Source of the DNA: Methanosalsum natronophilum | GTDB taxonomy: Archaea > Halobacteriota > Methanosarcinia > Methanosarcinales > Methanosarcinaceae | DNA: 64,000 nucleotides | Direction of reading: 5' to 3' | Assembly: GCF_024808815.1 (NCBI RefSeq) | Contig: NZ_JANUCS010000007.1 | Location: 1-64,000 of the forward strand | Part shown: positions 46,560 through 56,459 of the stretch, piece after piece | How positions within the stretch are numbered: position 1 is the first letter of the stretch | Layout of the letters: each line of letters opens with the position of its first letter | Made by a program: the position numbers and the translations under genes | Notes under the pieces: generated by a model | Databases searched by the model: none | The model's input: only the letters and a program-made list of their open reading frames with translations | Told to the model about the DNA's origin: nothing

Positions 46560-47354
46560 ATGGATTTAAAGGTGTATTTTTTGAAATTAAAAAACATTAG
46601 TTTTTCTTCGAGAACAACTTTATATGATCCTTATTTGTGGGCATATGAATTGGAAGAACTTGGTTTTAAAGGCTGGGAAATTGTGCAAGAAGGCTTTCAA
46701 TGCTTGAGAAATGAAAATTTATCTAAGTTAAAAGATATTTATGAAACTACTGATTTGAAAATAACAATTCACCTTCCCTTTTCAGATATGAATCTTGCTT
46801 GTTTAAATGATAATATTCATGTTGCTATAATAGAACAATTAAAAACGTATCTTGAGATTGCATCTCCATTTGTAGAGTTGGCGGTAATTCATCCAGGGCA
46901 CTATTCTCCATACGGTTCACTGGTTCCTTCAAAAGCATGGAAACAAAACATAGAATCTTTGCAGATTATAGCAGATACTGCAGAAAACTATAATATCGAT
47001 TTAGCTTTAGAAAATATGCCAAATGTAATGCAAATAATGGGTACAACACCAAATGAAATACAGTCAATGTTAGAATCTGTTAACAGAGATAATATACACA
47101 TGACTTTTGATATTGGCCATGCAAATACTTCTGATAATATTGATGAATTTATAACCCATTGCAGTTCATTTTTTAAACACTTCCATATTCATGATAATCA
47201 TGGGAACTATGATGAACACCTACCAATAGGTAGAGGAAACATTAACTGGAAACCTATACTACATAAATTATCAAATACTAACTCCATGTTTGTGGCTGAA
47301 ATGAATAGCTTAGAAGAAGGTATTGATAGTATCAATTATATAAGAAAACTTTAA
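46560..47354 (+). CDS. sugar phosphate isomerase/epimerase-like TIM-barrel protein
   Basis: The 264-residue AP endonuclease family 2/xylose isomerase-like barrel shows metal-ligand motifs VIHPGHYSPYG, LALENMPN, FDIGHAN and HIHDNHG, the last with DEHLPIGRG typical of the family. These supply the His, Glu and Asp ligands of a divalent metal site. It could be an isomerase or an endonuclease-like protein; the length favours the isomerase/epimerase group. The stop lies 6 bp before the 3' end of the convergent tRNA gene. Confidence 0.82.
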   Translation: MDLKVYFLKLKNISFSSRTTLYDPYLWAYELEELGFKGWEIVQEGFQCLRNENLSKLKDIYETTDLKITIHLPFSDMNLACLNDNIHVAIIEQLKTYLEIASPFVELAVIHPGHYSPYGSLVPSKAWKQNIESLQIIADTAENYNIDLALENMPNVMQIMGTTPNEIQSMLESVNRDNIHMTFDIGHANTSDNIDEFITHCSSFFKHFHIHDNHGNYDEHLPIGRGNINWKPILHKLSNTNSMFVAEMNSLEEGIDSINYIRKL

Positions 47355-47360
47355 TAAAAA
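47351..47360 (-). terminator. T-rich terminator after tRNA-Lys
   Basis: Immediately after the tRNA 3' end the minus strand reads TTTTTATTAA. Archaeal RNA polymerase commonly terminates in such T-runs. It overlaps the stop of the convergent barrel gene. Confidence 0.4.
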
Positions 47361-47434
47361 CGGGCCGGAAGGGATTTGAACCCTCGGCCTATGGATTAAG
47401 AGTCCATCGCTCTGCCTGACTAAGCTACCGGCCC
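47361..47434 (-). tRNA. tRNA-Lys (CTT)
   Basis: The 74-nt minus-strand gene folds as a cloverleaf: acceptor GGGCCGG pairs with CCGGCCC, discriminator G; D-arm TAGCTTAGTCAGGCAGA; anticodon stem ATGGA/TCCAT with loop CTCTTAA, so the anticodon is CTT; T-arm with GGTTCAAATCC. The CCA is not encoded. No intron is present. Confidence 0.97.
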
Positions 47435-47468
47435 ATTTCTTAAATCGTAGTCAGTTTTAGTTGCTATC

Positions 47469-47480
47469 TTTATATATAAA
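47469..47480 (-). promoter_or_regulatory. TATA box of tRNA-Lys
   Basis: A perfect TTTATATATAAA lies 35-46 nt before the tRNA 5' end on the minus strand. Initiation about 25 nt downstream would leave a leader of roughly 15 nt for RNase P to remove. Confidence 0.65.
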
Positions 47481-47664
47481 ACTTCCTTATTATAACTACT
47501 TGTAATTAGTATAATGCACTGTAACATAAAATTAAAAAATAAGAATTGTCAAGTAATTTTTGACCTAGTGTTGTGATTTTAACTTATATTCTCAGTACTA
47601 GGATTATGACAATAATTTTTTGCTAATTTTATGTTTAGATTAGTGGTTACATATGAGTTTATTA

Positions 47665-49113
47665 TTAGTTGTTTAATATTCCATCTTCTTTAGCTATTTT
47701 CAGTAATTCTATAACTGAGTATGCAGCTCTAGTTATTCCCATACTCCTATTATCTGCATCTGTCCCAGCAACATATAGATTTTCTAGTGGAGTTCTTATA
47801 TCAGCAAAAGTACCATTTATTGTAACTGCGCCTTTTTCTGGTACTGAGATTTGTTCATGCTTCATTTCAATGTGATTTTTTACAGCTGGAACTGCAGAAA
47901 ATATTGTTGAATAAGCTTTTTCTATCTCTTCATTTTCGTCTTTGTTTTTATCTATTATAAAAGCAAACCCAATAAGCTGTTTTCCCTTAGGTGCAAGTGA
48001 TGAATCATAATTACTAATGGGCATTGCCCAATATGGAAAATCTTTAAACCAAATTTCAGAGCCAATATAGCTGAACTCATCTAAAATGGAATCAAGTCCT
48101 AACCAAATTGTGAGACTTTTACTTTGTTCAATATTATTTACTTTATCAATATAAGAGACTGGAAATTTGCTATAAAGTGTAGGTAATTTTTTTGCAAATC
48201 CAGTATAAATAACAGTTTTTGCTTCGTAGACTTCATTATCTGTTTTGACACCAACAACTTTTTTGCCTTCTGTAATAAAACTCTTAACTTCAGTATTTGT
48301 GATAATTTCTACACTATTTGGTAGAGATTGAAGTATTGAGTTCAATAACGCTTTCAACCCTTGCCGTGGATATCCTTGTGAACTACTCGATTGATTAGTT
48401 GCTAGTCGCCCTAATGATGTTAAAGGTACAGAAAAAGTACTCATTTTATTACTAAGTGGCTTATGAAGTTTAGACGGTATTACTGATTGCAGTATTGTGT
48501 CGGCTTGTTTCCCTTCAATTTTTCCTATATTTGCTTCAAATTGTTCTTGCGTTATACTGTCTCTAACAAATGCACTCCCAGTAAGTATTCTATGAACAGA
48601 TGTATACTCCATTGATTTTCCAGAGAGAAAATAACATATTGCATTAACGAAATCTTTAGTTGTTTTAGATAGATTTTCAGGCAAAGTGCTTTTAACTGAT
48701 TGCTGTGAAAGATTGATTCCAAATGTAGAAAGTGTTAAAGCTTTTGTGATCCCCTGTGCAATAATTAAACGATCTTTTTTTGGAATAGGCTCAAACCTGA
48801 TAAATTCTTTTAAATTCGAGGGAACTGGCCTGAAATCATTTTCAGTTCTCGAGTAGTAAGTGCCATAGTTTTCAAACACAGGGACATAATCAAAATAGTT
48901 GTCCATTAACCTTTTTAGAGGGCCTACCTCAAGATGGGTTATTGCATGCGGCCCGGTATCTACTTGGAATCCCTCTACCATATAACTATTGCACTGACCA
49001 CCTACAATTGAATCCTTTTCTAAAATAAGGACTTTTTTCCCATGTTTTGACAAAGTAAGTGCAGATAACAAGCCACTTATACCTGCGCCTACAACTATAG
49101 TGTCGTATTCCAT
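47665..49113 (-). CDS. CrtI-like FAD-dependent oxidoreductase
   Basis: The 482-residue phytoene-desaturase-like flavoprotein opens with dinucleotide-binding VVGAGISGLLSAL and LILEKDSIVGGQ, and closes with NLYVAGTDADNRSMGI contacting FAD. Phytoene desaturase homologues in Methanosarcina are reported to hydrate archaeal lipid chains to hydroxyarchaeol, so a lipid-chain enzyme is a reasonable candidate; geranylgeranyl reductase and carotenoid roles are alternatives. It lies 20 bp downstream of purC on the same strand. The substrate cannot be decided from sequence. Confidence 0.8.
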   Translation of the reverse strand: MEYDTIVVGAGISGLLSALTLSKHGKKVLILEKDSIVGGQCNSYMVEGFQVDTGPHAITHLEVGPLKRLMDNYFDYVPVFENYGTYYSRTENDFRPVPSNLKEFIRFEPIPKKDRLIIAQGITKALTLSTFGINLSQQSVKSTLPENLSKTTKDFVNAICYFLSGKSMEYTSVHRILTGSAFVRDSITQEQFEANIGKIEGKQADTILQSVIPSKLHKPLSNKMSTFSVPLTSLGRLATNQSSSSQGYPRQGLKALLNSILQSLPNSVEIITNTEVKSFITEGKKVVGVKTDNEVYEAKTVIYTGFAKKLPTLYSKFPVSYIDKVNNIEQSKSLTIWLGLDSILDEFSYIGSEIWFKDFPYWAMPISNYDSSLAPKGKQLIGFAFIIDKNKDENEEIEKAYSTIFSAVPAVKNHIEMKHEQISVPEKGAVTINGTFADIRTPLENLYVAGTDADNRSMGITRAAYSVIELLKIAKEDGILNN

Positions 49114-49133
49114 TTTTTAAATCCTTTATTTTA

Positions 49134-49844
49134 TTAAAATATTTCAGGAACAATTCTTCTAGCTACTTCTTCATATGCTTTAGAGAGATCCCCTTTATCA
49201 AATCTAAATAAATCCTTATCTAAAGAATCACCAGTCTCTTTATCCCAAAGTCTACATGTGTCACAAGATATTTCGTCTGCAACAACTATATTTCCATCAA
49301 CTCTTCCAAACTCTAACTTAAAATCAGGAAGAAGTAAGTTTTTTGTTCCAAGATAATCTACAAGTATTTTATTTATTTTAAGGGCCATATTTTTAAGCTG
49401 ATCTATTTCTTCACGAGTTGCAAGATTCATTGCTACTGCAATATCTTCATTAATCATAGGATCAGCATATTCATCACTTTTAAAATCCATTACTATTACA
49501 GGCTCTTGAAATTGAGTTCCAGGTTTAATAGGATATTTCTTAGTAATAGAACCTGCTGCTATGTTTCTAGGAATTACTTCAATCTTTATAATTTCAACAG
49601 CATCTACAAGCATTTCAGTGTCAGAAACCATTTTAATGAAATGTGTCTTGATTCCACTTTCTTCTAGCATTTCAAATATTTTTTTAGATATTTGCGCGTT
49701 AAAATACCCTTTACGTTTAACTTCATTTTTCTTTTTCCCATCAAAAGCCGTTAAACTATCTCTAAAATCCGCGATAAGTTCTTTTTGCTTATCGGTTTTA
49801 TAGATTGTTTTAGCTTTTCCTGAATAGAGTATTTCTTTCTTCAT
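49134..49844 (-). CDS. purC: SAICAR synthetase (purine biosynthesis)
   Basis: PurC joins CAIR with aspartate in de novo purine synthesis. The 236-residue protein begins [16 protein letters not shown] with the ATP-grip-like start, and contains [28 protein letters not shown] and [12 protein letters not shown], all family-conserved. Length is normal for single-domain PurC. No other purine gene is in the window. It is followed closely by the CrtI-like gene. Confidence 0.96.
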   Translation of the reverse strand: MKKEILYSGKAKTIYKTDKQKELIADFRDSLTAFDGKKKNEVKRKGYFNAQISKKIFEMLEESGIKTHFIKMVSDTEMLVDAVEIIKIEVIPRNIAAGSITKKYPIKPGTQFQEPVIVMDFKSDEYADPMINEDIAVAMNLATREEIDQLKNMALKINKILVDYLGTKNLLLPDFKLEFGRVDGNIVVADEISCDTCRLWDKETGDSLDKDLFRFDKGDLSKAYEEVARRIVPEIF

Positions 49845-50185
49845 TTGCCTTCACCATATAAGTGGATTTAATTTTAATGTAAATAGAACTTAAGATTAAT
49901 AAAAGTATCACTTGTTTCTTTATAAGCAAAATTGATTGCCTTTAATTATGGATTTGTATATAAAGAAATTCATTAGTTTGTACAACTACATGACTTTTGT
50001 TAGTTTAAATTTTACTTTAAGTTAACTTTACCTTGTCATACTATAGAAAATTCAATTCAATTAGCTAGAATTAAATGATAGTTTATAATGGAATATAATA
50101 TATAATACTTCAAGCATTAAACAATTAATATTAAAATACTAAAAAATAGTATATATCTACCAATATTTTTTAAGTAGGTGGTAAT
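49845..50185. other. 341-bp intergenic region between purC and nikR
   Basis: Divergent promoters for purC (leftward) and nikR (rightward) must lie here. TATA-like elements are near 50092-50108 and 50147-50156; the latter would give nikR a leader of only about 10 nt. A 10-bp palindrome AAGTTAACTT occurs at 50019-50028. No gene is seen. Confidence 0.4.
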
Positions 50186-50608
50186 ATGTCAAAAGAACTT
50201 ATGAGAATAGGAGTTTCTTTACCTGAAAATCTTCTCACCAAATTTGATAAAATCATTGAAAAAAGGGGCTATTCGTCACGCTCTGAAGGAATAAGGGATT
50301 CAATTCGCAATTATATAGCTCATTATGAATGGATGGGTGATATTAAAGGTAGAAGAGTGGGCACAGTATCACTTATCTATGAACACACACAAAAAGGGCT
50401 ATCTAATTCTTTAACAGACATTCAACATGACTTTTCATTTATTATCAAATCATCTATTCATATACATCTTGATGAAAGCAATTGTTTAGAAGTTATAGTG
50501 TTAGATGGAGATGGGGTTCAAATAAAGTCGTTTGCTGAAAAGTTGATGGCACTCAAAGGTGTCAATTTTGTAAAATTACATACAGCCCCCCCGGGTGATA
50601 AACTTTAA
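50186..50608 (+). CDS. nikR: nickel-responsive regulator NikR
   Basis: NikR is a ribbon-helix-helix DNA-binding regulator that senses Ni(II). The 140-residue protein has the RHH domain (1-46, [16 protein letters not shown]) and a C-terminal ACT-like metal domain. The Ni ligands are all present: His81, His92, His94 and Cys100, with spacings equal to E. coli His76, His87, His89 and Cys95. AGGTGG sits 4 nt before the ATG. Methanogens need Ni for F430, hydrogenase and CODH. A cobalt/nickel transporter lies 10 kb away, a plausible target. Confidence 0.93.
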   Translation: MSKELMRIGVSLPENLLTKFDKIIEKRGYSSRSEGIRDSIRNYIAHYEWMGDIKGRRVGTVSLIYEHTQKGLSNSLTDIQHDFSFIIKSSIHIHLDESNCLEVIVLDGDGVQIKSFAEKLMALKGVNFVKLHTAPPGDKL

Positions 50609-50620
50609 GTAGAAATCATA

Positions 50621-50908
50621 TCAGATATTAATCCTTACATCTATCACCGAATCTTCATTAGCCTCAATTTTTTTTACTTTTAGGATATTGCCTATTCTAT
50701 TGATGAACTTTGTTTTAGTGACTTTAACTTGATGCCCATCATTTATGTGTTGACTAGTATGTATGACTAATATATCGAAATTATTGGAATTTTTTCCAAT
50801 TTGTGAGATTAAATTTTTTATTATTTGTTCAAAGTCGGAATATATTAGAATTTCTGAATAATTCCCAGTTTTCTTAATAGTTCCAATCGGTTCTAAACTA
50901 ATGCGCAT
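50621..50908 (-). CDS. uncharacterised small protein (95 aa)
   Basis: I do not recognise this family. The 95-residue protein begins MRISLEPIGTIKKTGNYS, which recalls the opening beta-strand of TrmO-type proteins, but the rest lacks their SAM-binding motifs. It has alternating hydrophobic strands (DILVIHTSQHI) and no cysteine, membrane span or signal. GAGGTG lies about 5 nt before the ATG, so the frame is likely real. It converges on nikR with 12 bp between stops. Confidence 0.6.
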   Translation of the reverse strand: MRISLEPIGTIKKTGNYSEILIYSDFEQIIKNLISQIGKNSNNFDILVIHTSQHINDGHQVKVTKTKFINRIGNILKVKKIEANEDSVIDVRINI

Positions 50909-51005
50909 AAACGCACCTCTTTAAGTAAAATATATATTGCAATTTATCATCTATGAAACACAACTATCCATATATGTATTTCGCTAAAGAATAAAATTGA
51001 TTTAT

Positions 51006-51344
51006 ATGGCAGATAAAAAAAAAAGCCGAGATATAAAAATAGTAAAACCATGCGTAGATGAACCTGATAGGTTTATTGCTGAATCAAGGCTGAAAAGTTC
51101 TGTTGTTATGGAGAAACTTTGTGCTGTTTTGGAAAAAAAAACAAAAGAAGGTACAATCTCAAATTTGAAATGTTCAATCAAACTAGGTGTAGCAAAATTT
51201 GAATTCGGTGGAAAAACTGTATTTATCTATAAGAATGGAAAAATTGACATAAGAAGAATAATTGATTTAAGTGATGCAACAAGTATTATTTCATTCTTAG
51301 AGGAAATGATTAAAACTGCATTTATCGATACATCCTTCTGTTAA
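51006..51344 (+). CDS. uncharacterised conserved-looking protein (112 aa)
   Basis: The protein begins MADKKKSRDIKIVKPCVDEPD and contains a central beta-rich segment (LKCSIKLGVAKFEFGGKTVFIYKNGKI split over about 55-80) ending in an amphipathic helix. No known domain is recognised. A TTG at 50997 would add three residues; the ATG is preferred. Its 3' end overlaps the convergent 107-residue gene by 23 bp. Confidence 0.6.
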   Translation: MADKKKSRDIKIVKPCVDEPDRFIAESRLKSSVVMEKLCAVLEKKTKEGTISNLKCSIKLGVAKFEFGGKTVFIYKNGKIDIRRIIDLSDATSIISFLEEMIKTAFIDTSFC

Positions 51345-51645
51345 ATGTTTCAACGGTTTCATCCATTTTATCAATTACACCATCCATTTTTTTCTCCATA
51401 TTATCTTCAACACTTTGAATGTTGATTCTTGTAGAGCGTTCCTTGTCATCTAGTTTTTTATCAATTCTTCTCAGTCTCATATCAACTGAAAGAATCATTG
51501 CAGCTAAAGATGCTACTAAAATAACAGCTGATAAAATGATAAGTGCATTTGAATACTCGGTGTGAAAACGACTTAACCATTCATATGTAAAGACAAAGGC
51601 AGAGACAACCATTAAAATCGAAAATACAATATCTCTAACTTCCAT
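51322..51645 (-). CDS. small membrane protein with coiled-coil tail (107 aa)
   Basis: Two hydrophobic spans (about 6-24 and 33-52) are followed by a charged helix with heptad-like pattern (MRLRRIDKKLDD onward) to the end. The likely topology is both termini in the cytoplasm with a cytoplasmic coiled coil. No family is recognised. GAGG precedes the ATG. The last 23 bp overlap the convergent gene, which is rare here. Confidence 0.6.
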   Translation of the reverse strand: MEVRDIVFSILMVVSAFVFTYEWLSRFHTEYSNALIILSAVILVASLAAMILSVDMRLRRIDKKLDDKERSTRINIQSVEDNMEKKMDGVIDKMDETVETFNRRMYR

Positions 51646-51916
51646 AATTTCCTCTCAATTTTATATAATCTAGTATATTATACTTTTCAGTTAAACTTAA
51701 TGATAAACATTGATTTCATATTATTTATTCTAAACGACTTAGTCATATTATTGTGATTATATATTGTATATTGCTTTTATTTGATCATTAATTGATTTAT
51801 TTTTATACTAAAGCTCCTTGAATGGCAAAATATAATATCTGATTAATATGTATTAGGATAGAATTCATATATGCTTAAACCCTTTATATTATCAGTTAAG
51901 AATTGGAGATTGGCCG

Positions 51917-52816
51917 TTGCTTTCAAAAGAAAAATTGTTTAAAGACTACGTTCCCATTTTAGTAATGATTATTTTTATATTAATTGTTCAATTATTAGCT
52001 CTATTTCTATCAATTCCTATGGAAGCTGGGGATATGCAAGCATTTGAAGATCCTGAATCTGCTGCAAATCCACTATATTATATTGTCTTGATTCTGCTTT
52101 TCACCGGGTTGATACTTCTTTCAATAAAGAAGAATATGCAATGGATCATACAGTCCATTGTATTGCTGGCTGTTATGGCAACTCTTTATTTTGTAGTTTT
52201 TGTAGTTTTAGAAAGCATAGGTTTTTCTTCAATTATTGGGTTATTAGCCGCAGCCTTGATTTCAGTAGGTTTAACTTCTATTTTATATGTTTATCCAGAA
52301 TGGTATATTATTAATTTCACTGGAATCATTATTGCAGCAGGTGCAAGTGCTATTTTTGGAATATCTCTTGCAATTGGGCCAGTAATACTGCTGCTAATTA
52401 TTTTAGCTATATACGATGCAATTTCAGTCTACAAAACAAAACATATGCTAAGTTTGGCAGATGGAGCTATAGATATGAAGCTACCAATATTGTTTGTGGT
52501 ACCAAAGAAATTAAACTATTCGTTCAAACAAACAAGTTCAAATAAACATAATAAAGATGAAGCGTTTTTAATGGGGCTAGGAGATGCTGTAATACCAACT
52601 ATTTTAGTTGTTTCTGCATATGTATTTGTTGACTATAATGGCTTAATTCCTTATCATGTTCTAGGTGCTATTTTAGGGACAATTATAGGGTATTTCACAT
52701 TAACAATGTTGGTGATGAAGGGAAAACCTCAAGCAGGACTTCCATTTTTAAATTCTGGGGTAATTCTTGGATATGTTGCTGGTTGCTTGATAGGTGGTAT
52801 CCCTATATTGGGCTGA
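51917..52816 (+). CDS. presenilin-type intramembrane aspartyl protease
   Basis: The 299-residue polytopic protein has the two catalytic aspartates in IYDAISVYKT (Asp near 166) and GLGDAVIPTIL (GxGD, Asp near 222), and GLPFLNSG near 274 in the position of the PAL motif. About nine hydrophobic spans are visible. It belongs to the archaeal presenilin/signal peptide peptidase homologues. The start is a TTG at 51917 supported by GGAGAT 6 nt upstream. Its substrates, possibly signal peptide remnants, are unknown. Confidence 0.9.
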   Translation: MLSKEKLFKDYVPILVMIIFILIVQLLALFLSIPMEAGDMQAFEDPESAANPLYYIVLILLFTGLILLSIKKNMQWIIQSIVLLAVMATLYFVVFVVLESIGFSSIIGLLAAALISVGLTSILYVYPEWYIINFTGIIIAAGASAIFGISLAIGPVILLLIILAIYDAISVYKTKHMLSLADGAIDMKLPILFVVPKKLNYSFKQTSSNKHNKDEAFLMGLGDAVIPTILVVSAYVFVDYNGLIPYHVLGAILGTIIGYFTLTMLVMKGKPQAGLPFLNSGVILGYVAGCLIGGIPILG

Positions 52817-53125
52817 TTTTTGGTGTTAAAATAAAAAAATATAGATATAAGAAATCAAAGTAATCTTTATTCTTATTAATAATACTTGTTAGCAAATTAA
52901 GTATATTTTAATAATCAATGAGACATTAATGCTTTCAATGTTGACATTTTAACTATTCGACAAGATAACGAACTTTGCAAAAAAATAGATCCTACAATTT
53001 TAAGTTAAAAAGTCATAAGAAGCAATAGATGTTAAGTTTTGTAACAATCTATTCTCTAAAAGTGGAAATGATTAGATTTTGTTAAACATGCATGCTAGAC
53101 AAAAAATTAGTGGTACTTGATTAAT
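52817..53125. other. 309-bp gene-free region
   Basis: No ORF, RNA or repeat is supported between the presenilin homologue and the ArsR-like regulator. Several TATA-like stretches occur; none is clearly preferred. Confidence 0.4.
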
Positions 53126-53656
53126 ATGGGAAATAATGCTAATATGGGTAATTCTGATGATTTATTTACAGCTTTAGGATGTGCTACAAGACTACGGATT
53201 TTACAGTTAATCTGTGATAAAGAAATGCACATTAGTGGCATTGCAAGAGAGTTAAATATATCGGTACCAGTAACCTTAAAACATATAAGGATATTGGAAA
53301 AAGCAGGTTTGGTTAATAGAGAAATTTTTGGAAATTCTCATATTCTTAAAGCAGATATAAAAGGCATTTACCATGCAATAGGCACATTTGCTCCAAAAAA
53401 AACCCTCGAAGTAGAATCAGGGACTAGTTTACTTGATGCCCTAAAAAAGATATCTTCAGTAAAATCTAAAAAAGTAGGTGATAAAGAAATTATTGTTTCA
53501 ATAAATGGGGAGGAGGGGTTTTTTGTATATGAGCTAAATGGACAACTAATTGATAAGACTGTTCAAGAGTGTTTTTTTGAAGAGAATGCTTTTGTTGAAT
53601 GGAAGAAGCTTGAACCAGTTACTAAAATCAAATTAAACATAATTGTAAAAAAGTAA
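53126..53656 (+). CDS. ArsR-like winged-helix transcription regulator
   Basis: The N-terminal winged helix-turn-helix is clear (LFTALGCATRLRILQLI, then ISGIARELNISVPVTLKHIRILEKAGLV, residues about 12-75). The C-terminal 90 residues form a separate beta-rich domain with VSINGEEGFFVYELNG that I do not recognise; it may sense a ligand. The frame begins with TTG at 53117, but the ATG at 53126 is likelier. It precedes mutS by 141 bp on the same strand; regulation of mutSL is possible but unproven. Confidence 0.8.
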   Translation: MGNNANMGNSDDLFTALGCATRLRILQLICDKEMHISGIARELNISVPVTLKHIRILEKAGLVNREIFGNSHILKADIKGIYHAIGTFAPKKTLEVESGTSLLDALKKISSVKSKKVGDKEIIVSINGEEGFFVYELNGQLIDKTVQECFFEENAFVEWKKLEPVTKIKLNIIVKK

Positions 53657-53797
53657 TAGTTATGCTATAATCTAATAATGTTTTTAAGTATGCTAATTAT
53701 TAGAAACCTGAATCTACTATCAAATGATATTGATGCTTTATCTATTGACAGCGAAATTTTCTTATGAAACCTTTTCAATCTAAACTTGGGTATTCAC

Positions 53798-56455
53798 ATG
53801 AGTAAATTAACACCTGCAATGAGCCAGTACTATCAATTCAAAAAAGAATATAGTGATAGCATTATTTTCTTTAGGATGGGTGATTTTTATGAAACTTTTG
53901 ATAATGATGCAAAAGTTGTTTCAAAAGAATTAGATATCACTCTTACTAATAGAGGTAAGAGCAAATATGGCGAAAAAATGCCATTAGCAGGAATACCTTA
54001 TCACTCGCTGGATAATTACTTACCACGTCTAATAAAAAAAGGATATAAAGTAGCCATATGTGAACAACTAGAGGATCCAAAGAAGTCAAAAGGTGTTGTG
54101 AAAAGAGGTGTTGTTAGAGTAGTTACACCTGGGACAGCAATTGATTCTTCAATGTTTGAAACACCTTCAAACAATTACTTAATGTCAATAGTGGGAGAAA
54201 AAAGTGAATTTGGCTTATCTTTTCTTGATATTTCTACTGGAGAATTTCTTACTACACAGTTTAAGGACAATCCACCATATGATAGAGTAGCTAATGAAAT
54301 TGCAAGAATGAACCCTTCTGAATGCATAATGTCACCTACAATTCAAGATAATGCCGAGCTGTATAGTCGAATTAACTCATTTTCATTACTTGTAAATACT
54401 TTAGATGAAAAATACTTTGATTTGTCCCTAGCTGAAAAAAGTCTAAAAGACCATTTTGGTGTGAACACTCTTGAAGGAATGGGTTGTAGTAATTTGGTAT
54501 ACTCTATTTCTGCGTCTGGAGCAACTATTCAATATGTTGAAGCCACCCAAAAAAGATCACTTTCTCATATCAATTCTCTTAGAATATATTCTGAATCGGA
54601 ATTCATGACACTTGACGCTATTACTTTAAGGAACCTTGAAGTTGTTAGTAACGTACGTGGTAGTGGGAAAGATTCGACCATTTTAGGTGTCCTTGATGAA
54701 ACTATGACCCCTATGGGAAGTAGAATGCTTAAAAAATGGCTCTCAAAACCACTTATTGTTACAAGCGAAATTAATCAAAGACTCGACTCAGTAGAAAATC
54801 TTGTTCAAAATACACTTGTTAGATACGATATCAGAGCTTACCTGTCTAAAGTTCGTGATATTGAAAGACTTACTGCCAGGATAGTTTACGGAAATTCAAA
54901 TGCCAGGGACCTAGTTGCATTAAAAAGGTCATTAGAAAACATCCCTCACATTGATATTTTATTAAAAGAGTTGGACTCTGACATCTTCTTAAAACTAAGA
55001 GAGCAAATTTCCAACTTCAAAGAAGTTGAATACCTTATTAACCTTATTGATAAAGCAATAGTTGATGAACCCCCTCTAAGCGTAAGAGAAGGCGGTTTGA
55101 TCAATATTGGGTACAATAAAGAACTAGATGATATTAGGACTATGTCAAAAAGCGGAAAAGAATGGATAGCTTCTTTCCAAAAAAAAGAAAGGGAAAGAAC
55201 TGGTATAAAATCACTTAAAGTAGGATACAATAAAGTTTTTGGATACTATATTGAAATTACAAAAGCTAACTCTTCAAATGTGCCCGATGATTATATAATA
55301 AAACAAACAATGTCTAACTCTGAGCGGTTTTACACACCAGAATTAAAAAAATGGGAAGAAACTATTATTTCAGCTGATGAAAAGATAAACACACTGGAAT
55401 ACGAAATTTTTTCAAGTATAAACCAGGAAATTGCAAACTATGCTGAAGATTTACAACATACCAGTATTACAATTTCAAAAATTGATATTTTTTCTACATT
55501 TGCAGAAATTGCTGTAAATAAAGGCTATACAAGACCGCTCATATCGAATAATTTTAGTATTACAATTAAAGATGGTAGACATCCAGTAGTTGAACATAAT
55601 GTTTTAGATGATTTTGTTCCAAATGATACAGAAATTGATTGCTTCAAAAATCAATTTTCTTTGATTACTGGCCCTAATATGGCAGGTAAATCCACTTATA
55701 TGAGGCAGGTAGCTTTAATAGTTATCATGGCCCAGGTAGGTTCTTTTGTGCCTGCATCATATGCATCAATTGGCATAGTGGATAGAGTATTTACAAGAGT
55801 TGGTGCATTTGATGACTTGGCTAGTGGTCAAAGTACATTTATGGTTGAAATGGTTGAACTAGCAAACATCTTAAATAATGCAAGTGAAAGAAGCTTGATT
55901 TTACTTGATGAAATTGGAAGGGGGACTAGTACATATGACGGCTATAGTATAGCAAAGGCAGTAGTTGAGTATATTCACAATAAAAATAAGGTAGGTGTAA
56001 GGTCATTGTTTGCTACACATTACCACCAACTAACAGACCTTGAGAATAATCTTGAAAGGGTAAAAAACTATCATATAGCTGTTAAAGAAGACGGAGAGAA
56101 ACTGGTTTTTTTGAGAAAAATAGTTCCAGGTTCAACAGATAAAAGCTATGGTATACAAGTAGCAAGACTTGCGGGTGTTCCTCGTAAAGTCACCCAAAGA
56201 GCAAAAGAAATTCTCTATAATATAGAAAAAGAAGATTATCTTGTTGAAAAGAAAAAATCAAATTTTAAGAGATTAGCAAAAAATGAACATAAACAATTAA
56301 TATTCGCTGTTGAGCAGGAAAACAATGAAAAAAATGATATTCACTCAACTATATTTAAAGAACTTAGTGAAATAAACATAAATGAACTGACCCCCTTAGA
56401 TGCACTCAATAAACTTAACAATATTCAAAAAAAGATAAAAGATCAAAGCGAGTGA
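53798..56455 (+). CDS. mutS: DNA mismatch repair protein MutS
   Basis: MutS recognises mismatches and signals to MutL. The 885-residue MutS1-type protein has the FxE mismatch motif in FRMGDFYETF (about 25-34), the clamp and core domains, Walker A GPNMAGKST at about 625, LLDEIGRGTS and ATHYHQLTDLE. MutS1/MutL in methanogens are generally viewed as acquired from bacteria. The ATG at 53798 (MSKLTPAMSQYYQFK) is chosen over a TTG at 53786. mutL starts 4 nt after its stop. Confidence 0.97.
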   Translation: MSKLTPAMSQYYQFKKEYSDSIIFFRMGDFYETFDNDAKVVSKELDITLTNRGKSKYGEKMPLAGIPYHSLDNYLPRLIKKGYKVAICEQLEDPKKSKGVVKRGVVRVVTPGTAIDSSMFETPSNNYLMSIVGEKSEFGLSFLDISTGEFLTTQFKDNPPYDRVANEIARMNPSECIMSPTIQDNAELYSRINSFSLLVNTLDEKYFDLSLAEKSLKDHFGVNTLEGMGCSNLVYSISASGATIQYVEATQKRSLSHINSLRIYSESEFMTLDAITLRNLEVVSNVRGSGKDSTILGVLDETMTPMGSRMLKKWLSKPLIVTSEINQRLDSVENLVQNTLVRYDIRAYLSKVRDIERLTARIVYGNSNARDLVALKRSLENIPHIDILLKELDSDIFLKLREQISNFKEVEYLINLIDKAIVDEPPLSVREGGLINIGYNKELDDIRTMSKSGKEWIASFQKKERERTGIKSLKVGYNKVFGYYIEITKANSSNVPDDYIIKQTMSNSERFYTPELKKWEETIISADEKINTLEYEIFSSINQEIANYAEDLQHTSITISKIDIFSTFAEIAVNKGYTRPLISNNFSITIKDGRHPVVEHNVLDDFVPNDTEIDCFKNQFSLITGPNMAGKSTYMRQVALIVIMAQVGSFVPASYASIGIVDRVFTRVGAFDDLASGQSTFMVEMVELANILNNASERSLILLDEIGRGTSTYDGYSIAKAVVEYIHNKNKVGVRSLFATHYHQLTDLENNLERVKNYHIAVKEDGEKLVFLRKIVPGSTDKSYGIQVARLAGVPRKVTQRAKEILYNIEKEDYLVEKKKSNFKRLAKNEHKQLIFAVEQENNEKNDIHSTIFKELSEININELTPLDALNKLNNIQKKIKDQSE

Positions 56456-56459
56456 TTTT

